A DNA stretch of 64,000 nucleotides from Symsagittifera roscoffensis (Eukaryota; Xenacoelomorpha; Acoela; Convolutidae): the NCBI RefSeq assembly GCF_963678635.1, contig NC_087066.1:48273129-48337128 (forward strand), read 5' to 3'. Within the stretch, counting starts at the first letter, position 1. The number at the start of each line of letters is the position of its first letter. The notes under the pieces are model-generated. The model made no database searches. It was not told the origin of the DNA and saw only the letters and a list, made by a program, of their open reading frames with translations. A program made the position numbers and the translations under genes. Shown piece after piece: positions 10,538 through 21,411 of the stretch.

Positions 10538-10720
10538 TTATTTTCTTTCTTTTGTTTGATGTTAAATTCAGTATGTATGCTATATAAGGGCAACATTTAT
10601 GTAGACCAATGGTCTCGTTAGTTGTCCATTCCGATGATAAATGCATTGATGAAGTTACTTTTGTTTTGCTAATGACTATATTTATCAATCGGAAAAATAA
10701 ATTCTTTCTTTCTTTCTTTG

Positions 10721-11712
10721 TCAGTTTAATCCCTTTCACTGATTCAACTTCCCATTAGAACTTGAAAACGGCCTGTCAACTTCCAAAATAGTCGCAGTTA
10801 TAAATCGGCTCTCAGTTAGAACTCCCCAATAACTCAGTTTTAACTGGCAGATATCTAAAAACGCACTTTATATCCCAAATTAAATATTTTAACTTCCCAA
10901 TCTGTAACAAAAATGTCTGAAGGAATCTTTGATTTGCTGATTCTATTTTGAAACGGGGGTGATAGTCGAAGTCGGCTGATTTCGTCTGCAGAAAAGTTTG
11001 CTACATGTTTTTATGTGTGTCTCCCACTTCGTGACCCACCCAATTTCAAGATCCTCTAGGAACGCTTGTAAGGTGTCAAGTGGAGTGTGATATCATATTA
11101 AAGCCCTATTGGTCGTGATTTGGTTTCCGAAATTATTTCAAAAAAAGTTGTCTCAGTGCTGAGAAAAAGTGGTCCGAATTTTTCCCTTTTTCAGACAAAT
11201 GGCTCAAAACTTACAAATTAAATGATGAGAGACTGAACTCTCAGTTTAACTCTACAGCAATTTCTACATTATTTTAGCTGTCTATTCATCTCATTTTTGC
11301 AGCTTTTTTTAAACTAATTCTAGTGCCCTGATGTAACTGAAAAAATCATCTGGAAACTTTTTTTCGTTTTGCTTAATTAGTTGCTGAAAGCTTTTGAATA
11401 AGCTCTTTTTTTATGGTCTTTAAATTATGTGTAACAGAACAAAAATGAACTTTTTTTCATTAAAGGCTGGATCAACATAACCAGAATGTGCTATGTTTGC
11501 TACTCGCGAAACGACCGGTGTTTGTTGTTAAGACACATAGTAGCACACCTAATTATCAACTTCTGATTTCATTTCAGAAAACGAAGCATATTTTTTGTTC
11601 CTGTTAATTAGAGCTATCTCAATCCCAAAAATGATGTTAAAACAAATATAAAGAGCGTTTACATTTATAAAGAGCGTGTAATATATACATAAATAGCACC
11701 ACCGACTATAGT
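10721..11712. other. No gene seen; probable 3' flank of the riboflavin transporter at its right edge
   Basis: Unstructured AT-rich sequence. On the minus strand an AATAAA (plus positions 11712-11717) overlaps the transporter's own TAA stop; a further signal may lie farther left. Confidence 0.4.
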
Positions 11713-13101
11713 TTATTGGCTAGAATCTTTTGTAAACAAGGCCGTAAAGCGTAACAAACAGAAGGAAATGATACCGACGAGGAATTCTCCAAAGTTGTGT
11801 GAAATGACGCCCATGATGAAAGCATTTTCCATTTGCATTCGTCGCAAACAGTGCATGGCCGAGGACACAAGAAAGTAGCCAGTGATCGCTTCTCCCATCC
11901 ACAGCAAAATTATGACCGCCTCAGCAGAGGAGTGATCCACAAAAGGAGGAGCTGGACTCCTCAAAGCGACGAGGAGTAAAAAAGTACAAATAACGAGATG
12001 TAGAATAAGAATCATGACAAATGTGATGAAATTTTGTATGGGCTTGAAGTGGCTCACAATGCCCATAGCCGGAAGACAGAATCCCCAAAGAGACACTGAG
12101 AGTGTGTAGCATCTTTGACTGTAAGGGAGTGTCGTGTACGTGAAAAAAGAGGGAGAAAAAGTGAACACATTTCCGCCTGCTATTACTAACACGATCCACA
12201 TGAAGTACTTGTGTGATTTCTTGCTCTGAACTGTTTGGAACAACCATTCGGAACTTGTAACATGTGCTTCGTCGTTTTGACTGGTGTTTAGAGATAGATT
12301 AGCAGATCCGACTCTTGAATCGTTGAAAAGTCGTTCCTTTTCCTTTGCTGTTGTGTCATCGCTCCCCATTTTGAACTTAGTTTTGCTCAAAATCAGAAAA
12401 ACGGTAAATGCAATTGTAGAACTAATATAAAGAGCGGATAAGAAACTCATTGCAGCTGTTGGTCCGAAAAGAAAATCGGTTGACAGTGATGATTCCGAGG
12501 AGACTTCGTTATCATTGGTTGTTGTTCCTATGGTTTCCTGTCTCGTTTTGAAAGAGTTTGTATTGTTGAAATTGATTCTGGCGCCTTGTATGTAAGACAT
12601 AAGAGTGGCTATAAATCCTCCTGAAACCTCCCCGACAAGAATAGCAGTGACGAAACTGGCGGGAAAGTCGCGCTCAATCCAGGAGAAAATAAGAGTTCCC
12701 CTCACGCCGTCTAAAGCGAGAAGAACGAAACTAGTCGAAATGAAGCCAAAGCTGAAGTCGTGTCCGAGGTGTCCCCATCTGTCGGCCATAGTCTCGTCCC
12801 ACAAGAAAATGAGTGCAATGCTGAAAATAAGACCAAGAAAATAACATAAAGTGAGTGTGCGTTTAACCCCGACTTTGAGACATAAAGGTACAAGGAGAAG
12901 AGAAATATCGGAAAGACCGCTCATGAGTCCAAAAAATACACCCAGATCCCAGCCTTCGGGTAGATAAGGAACCATAAATGGTAGCTCAATCGTTAAGGAG
13001 TCTGTATACTGCCAGGTTCCGATAGAACTCCAGTAGAGAAGCGAGAAAAAAATCTTCTCTTTGTGCGTGGCGAGCCATTCGTACATTTGGCAACTCGACA
13101 T
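11713..13101 (-). CDS. Riboflavin transporter (SLC52 / RFVT family), single exon
   Basis: A multi-pass plasma-membrane carrier for vitamin B2 uptake. The N-terminal half matches the family closely: a first helix ending in the motif IELPFMVPYLPEGW (family: VELPLLV.ELPEGW), a helix pair with TLCYFLGLIFSIALIFLWDET, then FVLLALDGVRG and the conserved VGEVSGGFIATLMSYIQG. A Ser/Asn/Thr-rich loop follows at about residues 205-235, a polar loop at 275-315, and then five more hydrophobic segments, consistent with the family's 11 helices. I place the start at Met 13101 (MSSCQMYEW); an in-frame ATG at 13185 would add 28 poorly hydrophobic residues. From 13101 the product is 462 aa, close to the usual 450-470. 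The gene has no introns, unlike its neighbours. A good alternative does not come to mind; the exact substrate is inferred from the family. Confidence 0.85.
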   Translation of the reverse strand: MSSCQMYEWLATHKEKIFFSLLYWSSIGTWQYTDSLTIELPFMVPYLPEGWDLGVFFGLMSGLSDISLLLVPLCLKVGVKRTLTLCYFLGLIFSIALIFLWDETMADRWGHLGHDFSFGFISTSFVLLALDGVRGTLIFSWIERDFPASFVTAILVGEVSGGFIATLMSYIQGARINFNNTNSFKTRQETIGTTTNDNEVSSESSLSTDFLFGPTAAMSFLSALYISSTIAFTVFLILSKTKFKMGSDDTTAKEKERLFNDSRVGSANLSLNTSQNDEAHVTSSEWLFQTVQSKKSHKYFMWIVLVIAGGNVFTFSPSFFTYTTLPYSQRCYTLSVSLWGFCLPAMGIVSHFKPIQNFITFVMILILHLVICTFLLLVALRSPAPPFVDHSSAEAVIILLWMGEAITGYFLVSSAMHCLRRMQMENAFIMGVISHNFGEFLVGIISFCLLRFTALFTKDSSQ

Positions 13102-13185
13102 AACTTCGAAGTATATTTTGTCTCGGAAATTTGAAGTATTTATAATTTCAAAATGTGTAATATTAGTTGTAATCAAATATTTCAA

Positions 13186-15544
13186 CTGTAATGGGTTTGA
13201 GAGGGGTCATGTTTTACATCTTGAGATTTGGCTATTTGAATGAAATCAAAGCACCCAGCATTTTGATCGATTTGAATATTGAACTGATTGTTTTTTCTTT
13301 ATATGCAAACGTAGTGCGCTCAGACTTAGAGAACTTATTCAACAATTCATGCTAGCTCAGATTATCAATTTGGTCGTGGTATAAGCTTTAGTGGCAACAA
13401 GACAAAGTAGTTCACAAAAAGTATTTTTCTTTCACTTAGTAGCACTAAGTTTTTCTCTTTGTTCAATTTAGCTCGATTGTTTTTTATAACTCAAAATAAT
13501 TATTATGTAAAAAATATCATTCGTCCACTTATCTTCGGGGGAGGATATAGCTCAGATATAAAAATATAGCAAGTTTGAAGTGCCCTTCAATCATCAAACA
13601 TATCTGGTGAAACATGATTTCTCCGTTCAGTTGAAACCGTTTCAGAATCGTTAATGTTTTCGGCCATTCCAAGTGGTGTGAATAAACATTGGCTTAGCCG
13701 GAATTAATTCTCCCTTACGACCTTCCCAACAGGATGGCCACTCACTTGTTAATTAGAAACCGGCTTTTTCATAAAATCGCTACTTCAACTCAAACAAATA
13801 TCAAAATTTTCATGATATAGGCTGAAAACAAACTTGATTCAATGTTTTTACTTGTTTTTGGATAGTTTATCTGTTATAGAGAAAAATAGACTGAAAAAAT
13901 TGAAACATTCACTTTCTATCTTTAGAATACACATAAATAAGCATTTTACGCCTTCACGAACTGTTTCTTTCTTGAAAAACAAAATTCGTTTTTATTGTGG
14001 CATGGTAAAGCGTCGGTAAAGCTCGGATTACCGTGATCGGAACATTCTGTGGTATTTGCGCAGCAATCGTCTATTTTTTGTTTTTATGGCATTAATTACT
14101 CTTGAGATTAGCAAGGAAATTGCCAGAGGACACCAGGATTTTTTCCCATTAAAATTGGTTCAGATTTCGCACTAGAGTAGGTTACGTCTTTCTTCCTTTA
14201 CAATAGTGAAATCTATTGTCTGTTTTTGTTCAGTTGGCGCAGAGGTAATGCTCTTAATAGGGACCACGTAGGCTAGGTTTCCAATCTTGCAGTTTATATT
14301 TGGGTATGAAAATTTTCTGCATTCCCAAATCTTTTTTCGTGGGTCTTTTTTCTTGAAGTTTCAGATATTTTTTATTCGTTGAAACATGCTTAATGATGCA
14401 GGCAATTGATGAGTTCCACGATTCTGTATAAATGCTTCATTATTTCGCTTTTTTGTCTTAGCTAAAATGGTTTCGGTTTGTAGGACAGATTGTTTCTGCA
14501 GAATAAATAATGAATGACTCAAATATATCTAGGAAAGATACACAACATACAGCATAAAAAGGTTCAATGCTCAGAAATACCTATGCCATGTTTTGAAATT
14601 TCATTTCAGGTCGCGTTAATTATTTGAACAAGGTATGGAACCATCTACTCTGAATTAAACAAATCTTCGAAGATATTTGTACCCAAAAAAGACTTGGATG
14701 AAGTTATTGATTCACAGAGACTAGAGTTTATAGTTGAAGTAAAATTTCCTGGCTTTAAAAGTGGAGTATAATTAATCACCAATTGTAAAAGATGAGCCTG
14801 TTGTGATTTGGCTCTGATTTTCTGCCATGTCGGATGCCTAACTGGAATTTCGACAAACAATTCACTGGAGAAATTTGATGTTGAATTTAAAATATATATA
14901 ATTTTTGCAATATCAGAAATGTTTTTTTAAGACAATGATGCCGAAATAGAGTAATCGTGACGAAGGTCCCAAAACCCAGGGGGGCTTAAATGTAATTTAG
15001 TTAGTAAATAGGATTGTTTTTAACCAGAATTTATTAGAACGTAGAAAACCCTAAAAAATGGTTCCACGTTAACTTGTCCCAATTTCAATATAATTTTGGT
15101 TTTTATTCCTTTTGTGATAGCAATTGTACTTGTAGTCAAAAACTTTTTTTCCCGTAAACAACATTTTCTTAAAATTATGTACGAAATTGGCATGCTTTAT
15201 TATGGAACGACAATAATTTCTAAGCCCTTCCTTTTTGGTCTAGTTACTGCCCAAAAACTGACTAGTAGTAAAGCGCTTGCCTTGGGTGCCGAAAAACCGG
15301 AATTAGAATCCCCGCCGGGCTGTGTTTTTTAAATATCTTTGGAATTAGTAAGTAATTTTCCGGGAAAACTTGAATTGCCAGGCTATTAGTTTTCTGCATA
15401 TTCTTTGTTGGCTAACTTTCCATAGCATTGCATTTCTTGAAGTCTCAGGGAGCTTTCGCCATTTTAAAGTGTCGTATGTAACATTTTTGAAGACTCTGGT
15501 AGTTAAGTTTCAAGATTTTTCAAATTCCGTTTCAGTTTTGTCTT
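13186..15544. other. Non-coding stretch with two decayed tRNA-like fragments
   Basis: The first 100-200 bp should contain the transporter's promoter, but no motif stands out. At about 14232-14295 the string ttggcgcagaggtaatgctc resembles a Pol III box A followed by a weak box B, suggesting a dead tRNA-derived SINE. A second such fragment, with ggaattagaatccc, lies at about 15255-15320. No coding exon is recognised. Confidence 0.4.
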
Positions 15545-15725
15545 AAAATTCCCGTGAGGCGAAAATTCGTAACAGGCGACAATTTGTAGCAGGCGGCAAT
15601 TCGTAACAAGCGACAATTCGTAACAGTAGATTAAGCAGGGAACACTGATTCCCGCGAAATATTCCTCTCATGCCGGATGTGAGCGAAGCAGAGCAAGCGT
15701 ATTCTACTTGCCAATGCCTTGTTAC

Positions 15726-15834
15726 TGTTAGAATGTGTAACTAAGTTTTGTTAATTGCAGTAACATTAGTGATGACTATTTCGGATGATGTTGTGTCCTA
15801 AATATACATGTTTGCACTATATCCAGTTTTAACA
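15726..15834 (+). repeat. 5' LTR of copia element
   Basis: 109 bp, beginning TGTTAGAATG and ending CCAGTTTTAACA, so it has the canonical TG...CA ends within the inverted pair TGTTA/TAACA. It is preceded by target-site copy GTTAC (15721-15725). It differs from the 3' LTR by a few substitutions and two short indels. It is very short for an LTR. Confidence 0.9.
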
Positions 15835-15835
15835 A

Positions 15836-15844
15836 TGGTAGCAG
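15836..15844 (+). promoter_or_regulatory. Primer binding site (initiator tRNA-Met type)
   Basis: TGGTAGCAG starts one base after the 5' LTR and is complementary to the 3' end (CTGCTACCA) of animal initiator tRNA-Met, the usual copia primer. The match stops after nine bases. Confidence 0.6.
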
Positions 15845-15845
15845 C

Positions 15846-16661
15846 ATGACAGCGACGTACAAACCACCTCTTCTTGGGCCAAACACGTCCTATGACTCAT
15901 GGAGGCGTGAAATCGAGATTTGGCAGAGAGTTACAGAGCACCCAAAGAAGAAGCAAGCGTTAGCTGTAACACTATCGTTAACTGACAAGTATCGAGAAGT
16001 CGCAACAGAAATTGAGATTGAACTTCTGAACTCTGACAATGGTATTGATGAATTTTTCAAAGTTCTGGATAACAGTTTTCGTCAGGAAACTGTTGACAGC
16101 TCGTTTGCCACGTATATGGAGTTCGAGGGTTTCCAAAGAGGAAGTTTGTCTGTGTTGGACTTTATTCTGGAGTTCGAGCGCAAGTATAAAAAGCTCACTC
16201 GCCTTAAAATGGCGTTACCAGAAGAGATTCTTGGCTGTAAATTTCTGGCAGGTAGTGGCCTTGATGCGAAAGAGAAACAGATGATATTGACATCCGTTAA
16301 AACGCTGAAATTTGAAGAAGTGAATGTTTCGATGAGACGGATTTTTAGCGCAATCACAGACAACGCGAGAAACAAGGACGATTTGATTATCAAAAGTGAA
16401 GCTTTTATGACAAAAAGTAGACATAAAAATCCGAAACCGAGCTATCAGAACGAAAAAACAGCATCCGGCGTCTCAAAACGTGTAAATCAGAAGAATAAGT
16501 ACGGAAAAACGTCTAGATGCGCCAACTGTGGCTCAATTTTTCACTGGGTCAAAGATTGCCCCGACAACGAGAATAATGATGACAGAAAAGAGGAACAGGC
16601 TTTTCAGTGTTCTTCAGTTGAAAACGAGCCACAGAGTGAATCATATGTCACAATTGCTTAA
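15846..16661 (+). CDS. Copia gag (271 aa) with zinc knuckle
   Basis: This is the capsid protein region of the Ty1/copia element. The N-terminal part contains YDSWRREIEIW, and the middle the gag helix pattern FILEFERKYKKL followed by LPEEILGCKFLAGSGL. A CX2CX4HX4C zinc knuckle (CANCGSIFHWVKDC) lies near residues 224-237. The ATG lies directly after the primer binding site. A TAA at 16659-16661 separates it from the protease reading, which continues in the same frame. That stop is therefore either a leaky stop or a lesion of what was one gag-pol frame. Confidence 0.8.
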   Translation: MTATYKPPLLGPNTSYDSWRREIEIWQRVTEHPKKKQALAVTLSLTDKYREVATEIEIELLNSDNGIDEFFKVLDNSFRQETVDSSFATYMEFEGFQRGSLSVLDFILEFERKYKKLTRLKMALPEEILGCKFLAGSGLDAKEKQMILTSVKTLKFEEVNVSMRRIFSAITDNARNKDDLIIKSEAFMTKSRHKNPKPSYQNEKTASGVSKRVNQKNKYGKTSRCANCGSIFHWVKDCPDNENNDDRKEEQAFQCSSVENEPQSESYVTIA

Positions 16662-19600
16662 GCTACTGGTAACAGTCTTCTCGCTGACTGCAAAAACCAA
16701 GCACTTATTGATACCGCCTGTAACAACAGCGTCTGTAGTGTTTCTTGGCTTGATGTTTTTCTCAGTTCTTTGACTGAAGAACAGAGGAAACAGGTCCAAT
16801 CACGAGATAGCCAGACCTAAATAATGTTCGGGAACATGAAAAAGCAACCAGCTGTGATGGAAGTAACAATTCCTGTTGTCATTGCTGGAAGAAACTGTAC
16901 AATTACCTGTGATGTGATTGAAGGTATTCTTCCTCCTCTTCAGAGTAAAAAGCCATGAAGAAAGCTGGTTTTCTGTTGAATCTAACAAGTGATACGTTGA
17001 CAGTGTTTGGTAAACGTATCAAGCTGGAAACCACTGTTTCCGGACACTATTCTTACCTTTGTTGCAGCCAAGTAGCGTGAACAGTGTTTTGGTGACAACA
17101 AGAGGTGAAACAGACAAAATTGACGTCAAGAAATTGCATCTACAGTTTGCACACTGTTCGGCAAATGCTTTGGAGCGACTGCTCAGAAATGCGGGTCACG
17201 AGGTTTGCAGAAACTATATCGAAAAGGTTGTTTCAGACTGTGAGATATGCAGAACGACAGCGAAAAGACCACCGAAACCAAATATGGGTTTACCCAATAG
17301 TACTAGGTTCAATGAGTGTGTGGCTATGGACCTTCATGAAATCGAAAAAGGGCTCTGGTATCTTCATATCATCTGCACATTTGCGAAATTCAGTGTTGCT
17401 GTTTCTGTTAGATCAAAAAAGCTGAAGTTATTGCTCATATGTTTTTGAAGCATTGGATTTGCTTATTTGGTTCACCAGAACATGCAATTCCGACTGATAA
17501 CGGAGGAGAGTTCAGCAATGAGATAATGCGAAGTCTGTGTGAAAATTTCAATCTAGTTGTAAAAACCACCGCGGCCTATTCGCCTTTTAGCAACAGGATC
17601 TGTGAACACCACAATGAGACACTATCGCATATCCTTGAAAAAGTCAGGATTGATCACCCAAACCTTGACATTGAGACCTGTCTATCGTACAGTTGCTTTG
17701 CTAAGAACAGCCTCTATAACAACCATGGTTATACGCCGACCCAAATTGTGATGGGGAGAAGCCCTCTGACCCCCGTGAATATCGACAAGCTGCCAGCTCT
17801 AGAAGGCTATGCATTATCACAAACTGTTGCAGAGCATTTTGTTTTGCTCCACAAAACAAGAATAGAGTACCTGAAGTCCGAGTCATGCGAAAAAATTAGA
17901 AGAGCATTAAGACACAACGTCAGAAAACAAGAACGCCAGGTTTCTTACGGAGAAAACGTGTTTTTTAGGCGGTCTGTTGACAAAAAGTGGCATGGTCCTG
18001 CGAGTCATCGGTGTAGACAGCAGTATGGTGTTTCTGAGACAAGGAGGTCAAATTCTCAGAGTGCATTCCACAGATGTACAGGCCATAGAAGGAAGCGATG
18101 TTGTTCTCTCACAAGATGAGAGACAGGAGAATACGGAAAGTAACTCCAAAGAACCTGAAATCGAAGAGTCTGTTGACCATCAGACTATCGAGGAAAACAA
18201 ATTACGTGAAGCTAACGAACCTGCTGAATTCCAGGCGGAACAACCAGAGTTCTGTGAGTCTGCTGACTTAGGTGACGTTTCTGGTCAAACTGAGACCACA
18301 AATGGCGATTCCGTAACTGATTTTAAGAGAGGATTCGAAAACCTAACAGAAAAATGACATCAAACAGTCGAGTTCACCGCTAAAAATTTGGAGTTTGCCG
18401 GAGAGAAGTATCAAGTGAGGATTTTGGGACCTGCAGGAAAAGCTAAGGGCAGATACAAGAACTGCTGGAACATGCAGTACGAGAAACCCCTTCATCTCGC
18501 GGGTTCTTTAGGAAATATTGACTTTTCCACAGATATGTCATCTCAAGAATGTGTCGGTAAAGTCAATGGAACAACCGATAAGACTGTCGCGAATCAAGTT
18601 TTTGTCTCAGATTCCTCTAACAGCAAAGAATTATTCAAAACTGCGAAATTGAAAGAGTTGGAGTCGTGGAAGAATTGGGGTGTGTACATGGAAGTCCAGA
18701 ACGCGGGGCAACCCTTGATGTCCACACGATGGGTTTTATCGATGCGTCAGAACGATGACAGTTCCTTCAATCTAAAAGCTAGATTGGCAGTGAGAGGATT
18801 TGAAGAGGATAAACTGCCAAAATATGAGACGCAATTGGCGGTGGTTGCCAGAGAACTGGTGAAAGTCTTCATCTCAGTTGCTAGCTTGCATAACTGGATT
18901 CCCCATTGAATTGATGTGAAAACCGCGTTTCTACAAGGCGGAAGCCTGGAGAGACCCTTGTTTATCAGACCTCCCAAAGAAGTGAAATACAGTAGAAATG
19001 TGCTCTGGATACTTTTGAAACCCGCATACGGATTACAAGACGTTTCGAAGAATTGGTTTCTTCTGGTGAGCTCTGAAATGTGTGATCTTGCCTAGTGCCT
19101 AGTCGCGGCCTAGTCATACTTCATGTCGATGATTTTCTTTTTGCCGGAACGCGGAGTTTTGTGGACGAAGTGATGCCGAAGTTGGACAGCGTTTTCAAAG
19201 TCGGAAAACACTCCACTTGCCCGTTGAAATGCACAGGTATTAACATACAGAAATACCCCGTGAAGGATTGTCTCACCATAGATCAGCGTACTTTCATCGA
19301 GGAAATCGAGATAACCCACGAGAGTAATCCCAAGCACAATAGACCTCTAACTGAAGATGAAGTTTCCGATTTCAGGGGCGCCATAGGTCAATTGCAGTGG
19401 ACTGCTAGTCAAACGAGACCAGATTTGAGTTTTTACACCAACTCACTAGACATCAGAAACGTAGATACAGAGAGGTTCAGAGTCGCAAACAAGTGTCTAA
19501 GGCGTTTGAAGTATTCCAAAGTTATGACTCTGGCGTTTCCCATGCTTGGAGAGCCTGAAAACCTCGTTCTTGAAGTGTTCACGGACGCCTCACATCAAAA

Positions 19601-20048
19601 TTTGGGTGACGGTGGATCTCAAGGAGGTTTTGTGACCATGCTGACAAATCCCGAGACGGGAAAATGCCACCCTCTCTCTTGGGCGTCTAGAAAGATCAAG
19701 CAAATGGCCAGAAGCACCTTGGCAGCAGAGACTTTGGCCCTGCAAGATGGACTCGATGCAACTATTTTTTTAGCACAAATACTCGAATTCATCACAGGTT
19801 TGAAACTAAGAATCAACGGTTATGTCGACAGCAAACAGCTTTTTGAATCGTTGTACTGATCAAAAACTGTCCTAGAAAAACGCTTGCGCGTGGAAATCAG
19901 TTCTATCCAGAAGCTTCCGCAGTCTGGTGAAGTCTCCCGCGTCAATTGGGTGCCAACGACTCGCCAATATGCCGATTGTTTGACGAAGAAGTCGGGAATG
20001 GAGCAAAACCTCATAAACATGTTGAAAACTGCTTCTCGCAGTGTGTAA
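16662..20048 (+). pseudogene. Copia pol (protease, integrase, RT, RNase H), multiply disrupted
   Basis: Domains appear in copia order: protease core LIDTACNNSV at about 16705; gag-pre-integrase HHCC zinc region (LHLQFAHCSANAL ... DCEIC) at 17130-17265; integrase core with PTDNGGEFSNE at 17490 and a second acidic region to 17700; RT start with MSTRWVLSMRQ at 18718; IDVKTAFLQG at 18910; LVILHVDDFLFAG at 19110; and RNase H with VFTDASHQNLG and LAAETLALQDGLD to about 19860, ending in YADCLTKKSG at 19970. It is broken by at least eight lesions: stops near 16659, 16818, 18907 and 19857; frame changes near 16940, 17430 and 17978; and a break with probable deletion at 19085-19100. The copy cannot make a functional polyprotein. 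Confidence 0.85.
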
Positions 20049-20305
20049 TGTGTGTAGTACTTGTTGTGGTTTTCGTCATGTGTATAATGTATTCATTTGT
20101 GTGTGCTTTCATCCTATGTTAACAGCTAATCACTTCACATGCGTTGTGTGTTTCACTGTAGGAAACACAAATCACAATATGTTAGAGCTCTGCATAATGT
20201 ATTCATTTACTGGTCAGTCCCTGTGCTTTCCTGTAATGTAACACTTGAGGTGAGTTAATTACGCACCTCATTCATACATTTCTTAAATTAATAATTTCCG
20301 TGCAG

Positions 20306-20405
20306 TGTTAGAATGTGTAACTAAGTTTTGTTAATTGCAGTAACATCAGTGATGACTATTTCAAATGATGTCTTAAATATACATGCATTATATCCAGTTT
20401 TAACA
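20306..20405 (+). repeat. 3' LTR of copia element
   Basis: 100 bp, same ends as the 5' LTR, followed by the 5-bp target-site copy GTTAC (20406-20410). The 250 bp between the pol remnant and this LTR contain an imperfect internal duplication built on ataatgtattcattt (about 20085 and 20191). No clear polypurine tract precedes the LTR. Confidence 0.9.
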
Positions 20406-20468
20406 GTTACGATTGTCGCTTGTTACGAATTGTCGCCTGTTACGAATTTTCGCCCTACCGAAAATTCC

Positions 20469-21295
20469 GTTGGGCTAAATTGTTTTGGTGTTTGTTCTGT
20501 CGGTTTAGTTGACTTACAATAGTTCGTTTAAGACACACAAATTTTATTATGGAGGTTTTGTGCTTCGGGGAATGTAAAAATTAGTTTTTTTTTAAAGTTT
20601 TTTGACTTTTCTCGAAAACTACTATCCCAAATCTGATATTATGGGTTCAATGAGATGAGGGGTAGTGGGAAGCTTCTCTGCATTAGCGGCCACTAACAAA
20701 AAGTTTTACGCTAGCAACAATTTGACTTTTTTAATTTTTTTAACCCTTTTTTCGACTCAGCGAATCCTTCCTCCAGCATTGTCTGCCTAACAATCGCTCT
20801 GTAGAGATAATTTCAAGGCTTATCTAACGCTGAGCAATGCGTTTTTCGATGTTTTTCTCAAAGTGAACATTCAACGTTTTTTTGAAGTTTTTCAGGCTTA
20901 GTGGCTTCCGTTCTTTTCTCTATCCGCTAGCTTGCAATGCTTAATGTGTGTTTATCGCCAGTTTTATCGAGGCTGCGGTTTGCTTCTGTATCCAAATTAA
21001 GTGTTGGTGGATTTTTTTTTATATTTAGGGGTAAGGATGTTAACTTGATCCAATTCGTACTATAAAGCATCACGCCAGATGATGATTAGTTGCCTTTCAA
21101 TATTTTCCGATCTGGAGCCGAACTCGCACCATTAATTTTTTCGCTGAGGCCTATAAACAGCAGATGTGTGCGTTTCAGTCTCTAAAATCCACATAACTGC
21201 TATTCTCAGGCCTTCCCCCATCATTTTTAGCGAAAAAAATGTTCGTTCAGCTCCAGCATAACGGAATCCTAGCAATCAACGGTCTTTGTTTGCAG
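20469..21295. other. No gene seen
   Basis: Non-coding. A weak relative of the repeat-end hairpin/CTCTGT motif lies near 20960-21000 (ggctgcggtttgcttctgtat, then aaattaag). Confidence 0.4.
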
Positions 21296-21411
21296 GTATG
21301 GTTAAGGTGAGTGAGTTTGAGTTGTCGCATATGAGAATGAGATCGATCAACATACTCATCAGACGACAGGAACGAAGCTGTCATCACAGAGAGAGTTGGC
21401 CATCGTTAAAG
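21296..21411 (+). pseudogene. EIF2S1: eIF2-alpha pseudogene, second visible exon (Ser51 region)
   Basis: After an acceptor (gtttgcag, ending 21295) the two bases GT complete the split codon left open by the exon ending at 3667, giving NIEG, then M, then SE-FE-LSHMRMRSINILIR. This aligns with the family's [20 protein letters not shown], which carries the regulatory phosphorylation site (the Ser of ELS). After LIR a 2-bp deletion shifts frame; the shifted frame reads RNEAVITERV, matching RNECVVVIRV, then meets a stop at the position of a family Lys. The exon ends AAAG/GCAAGT, a consensus GC-type donor. The phase and order match make it the continuation of the 3525-3667 exon across 17.6 kb. Confidence 0.8.

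Larger units (their letters stand above)
6328..10720 (+). mobile_element. CR1/Jockey-type non-LTR retrotransposon (LINE), nearly intact
   Basis: Two long, slightly overlapping ORFs (ORF1 and an endonuclease-plus-reverse-transcriptase ORF2) are preceded by a short 5' leader. The leader has two copies of CTAATTGTTGTGATAAACTTA (about 6330-6387). The 3' region after the ORF2 stop contains 29 consecutive A's (10509-10537), then a segment with a small hairpin (ACCAATGGT) and AATAAA, and finally a (TTCT)n tail at 10702-10719. The element therefore ends either at the A-run or, more likely, at the (TTCT)n tract, since microsatellite tails are common in this LINE group. No internal stops are seen. It sits in the long gap between the two eIF2-alpha pseudogene exons. 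Confidence 0.85.
15553..20460. mobile_element. Small TIR transposon (MITE) with tandem-repeat TIRs, split by a copia insertion
   Basis: The left end (15553-15620) repeats a 16-17 bp unit of the type gcgacaattcgtaacaa. The right end (20411-20460) is the inverted complement of the same units. Perfect 8-bp direct repeats AAAATTCC flank the whole (15545-15552 and 20461-20468), which I read as its target-site duplication. Without the copia element (15721/15726-20410) it would be about 220 bp and non-coding. The 8-bp duplication points to a hAT-like superfamily, but the ends are not typical, so class assignment is open. Confidence 0.7.

Noticed and set aside
12605-12844. Plus-strand open frame inside the riboflavin transporter
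   Set aside because: It is the antisense shadow of the transporter, which has clear family motifs.
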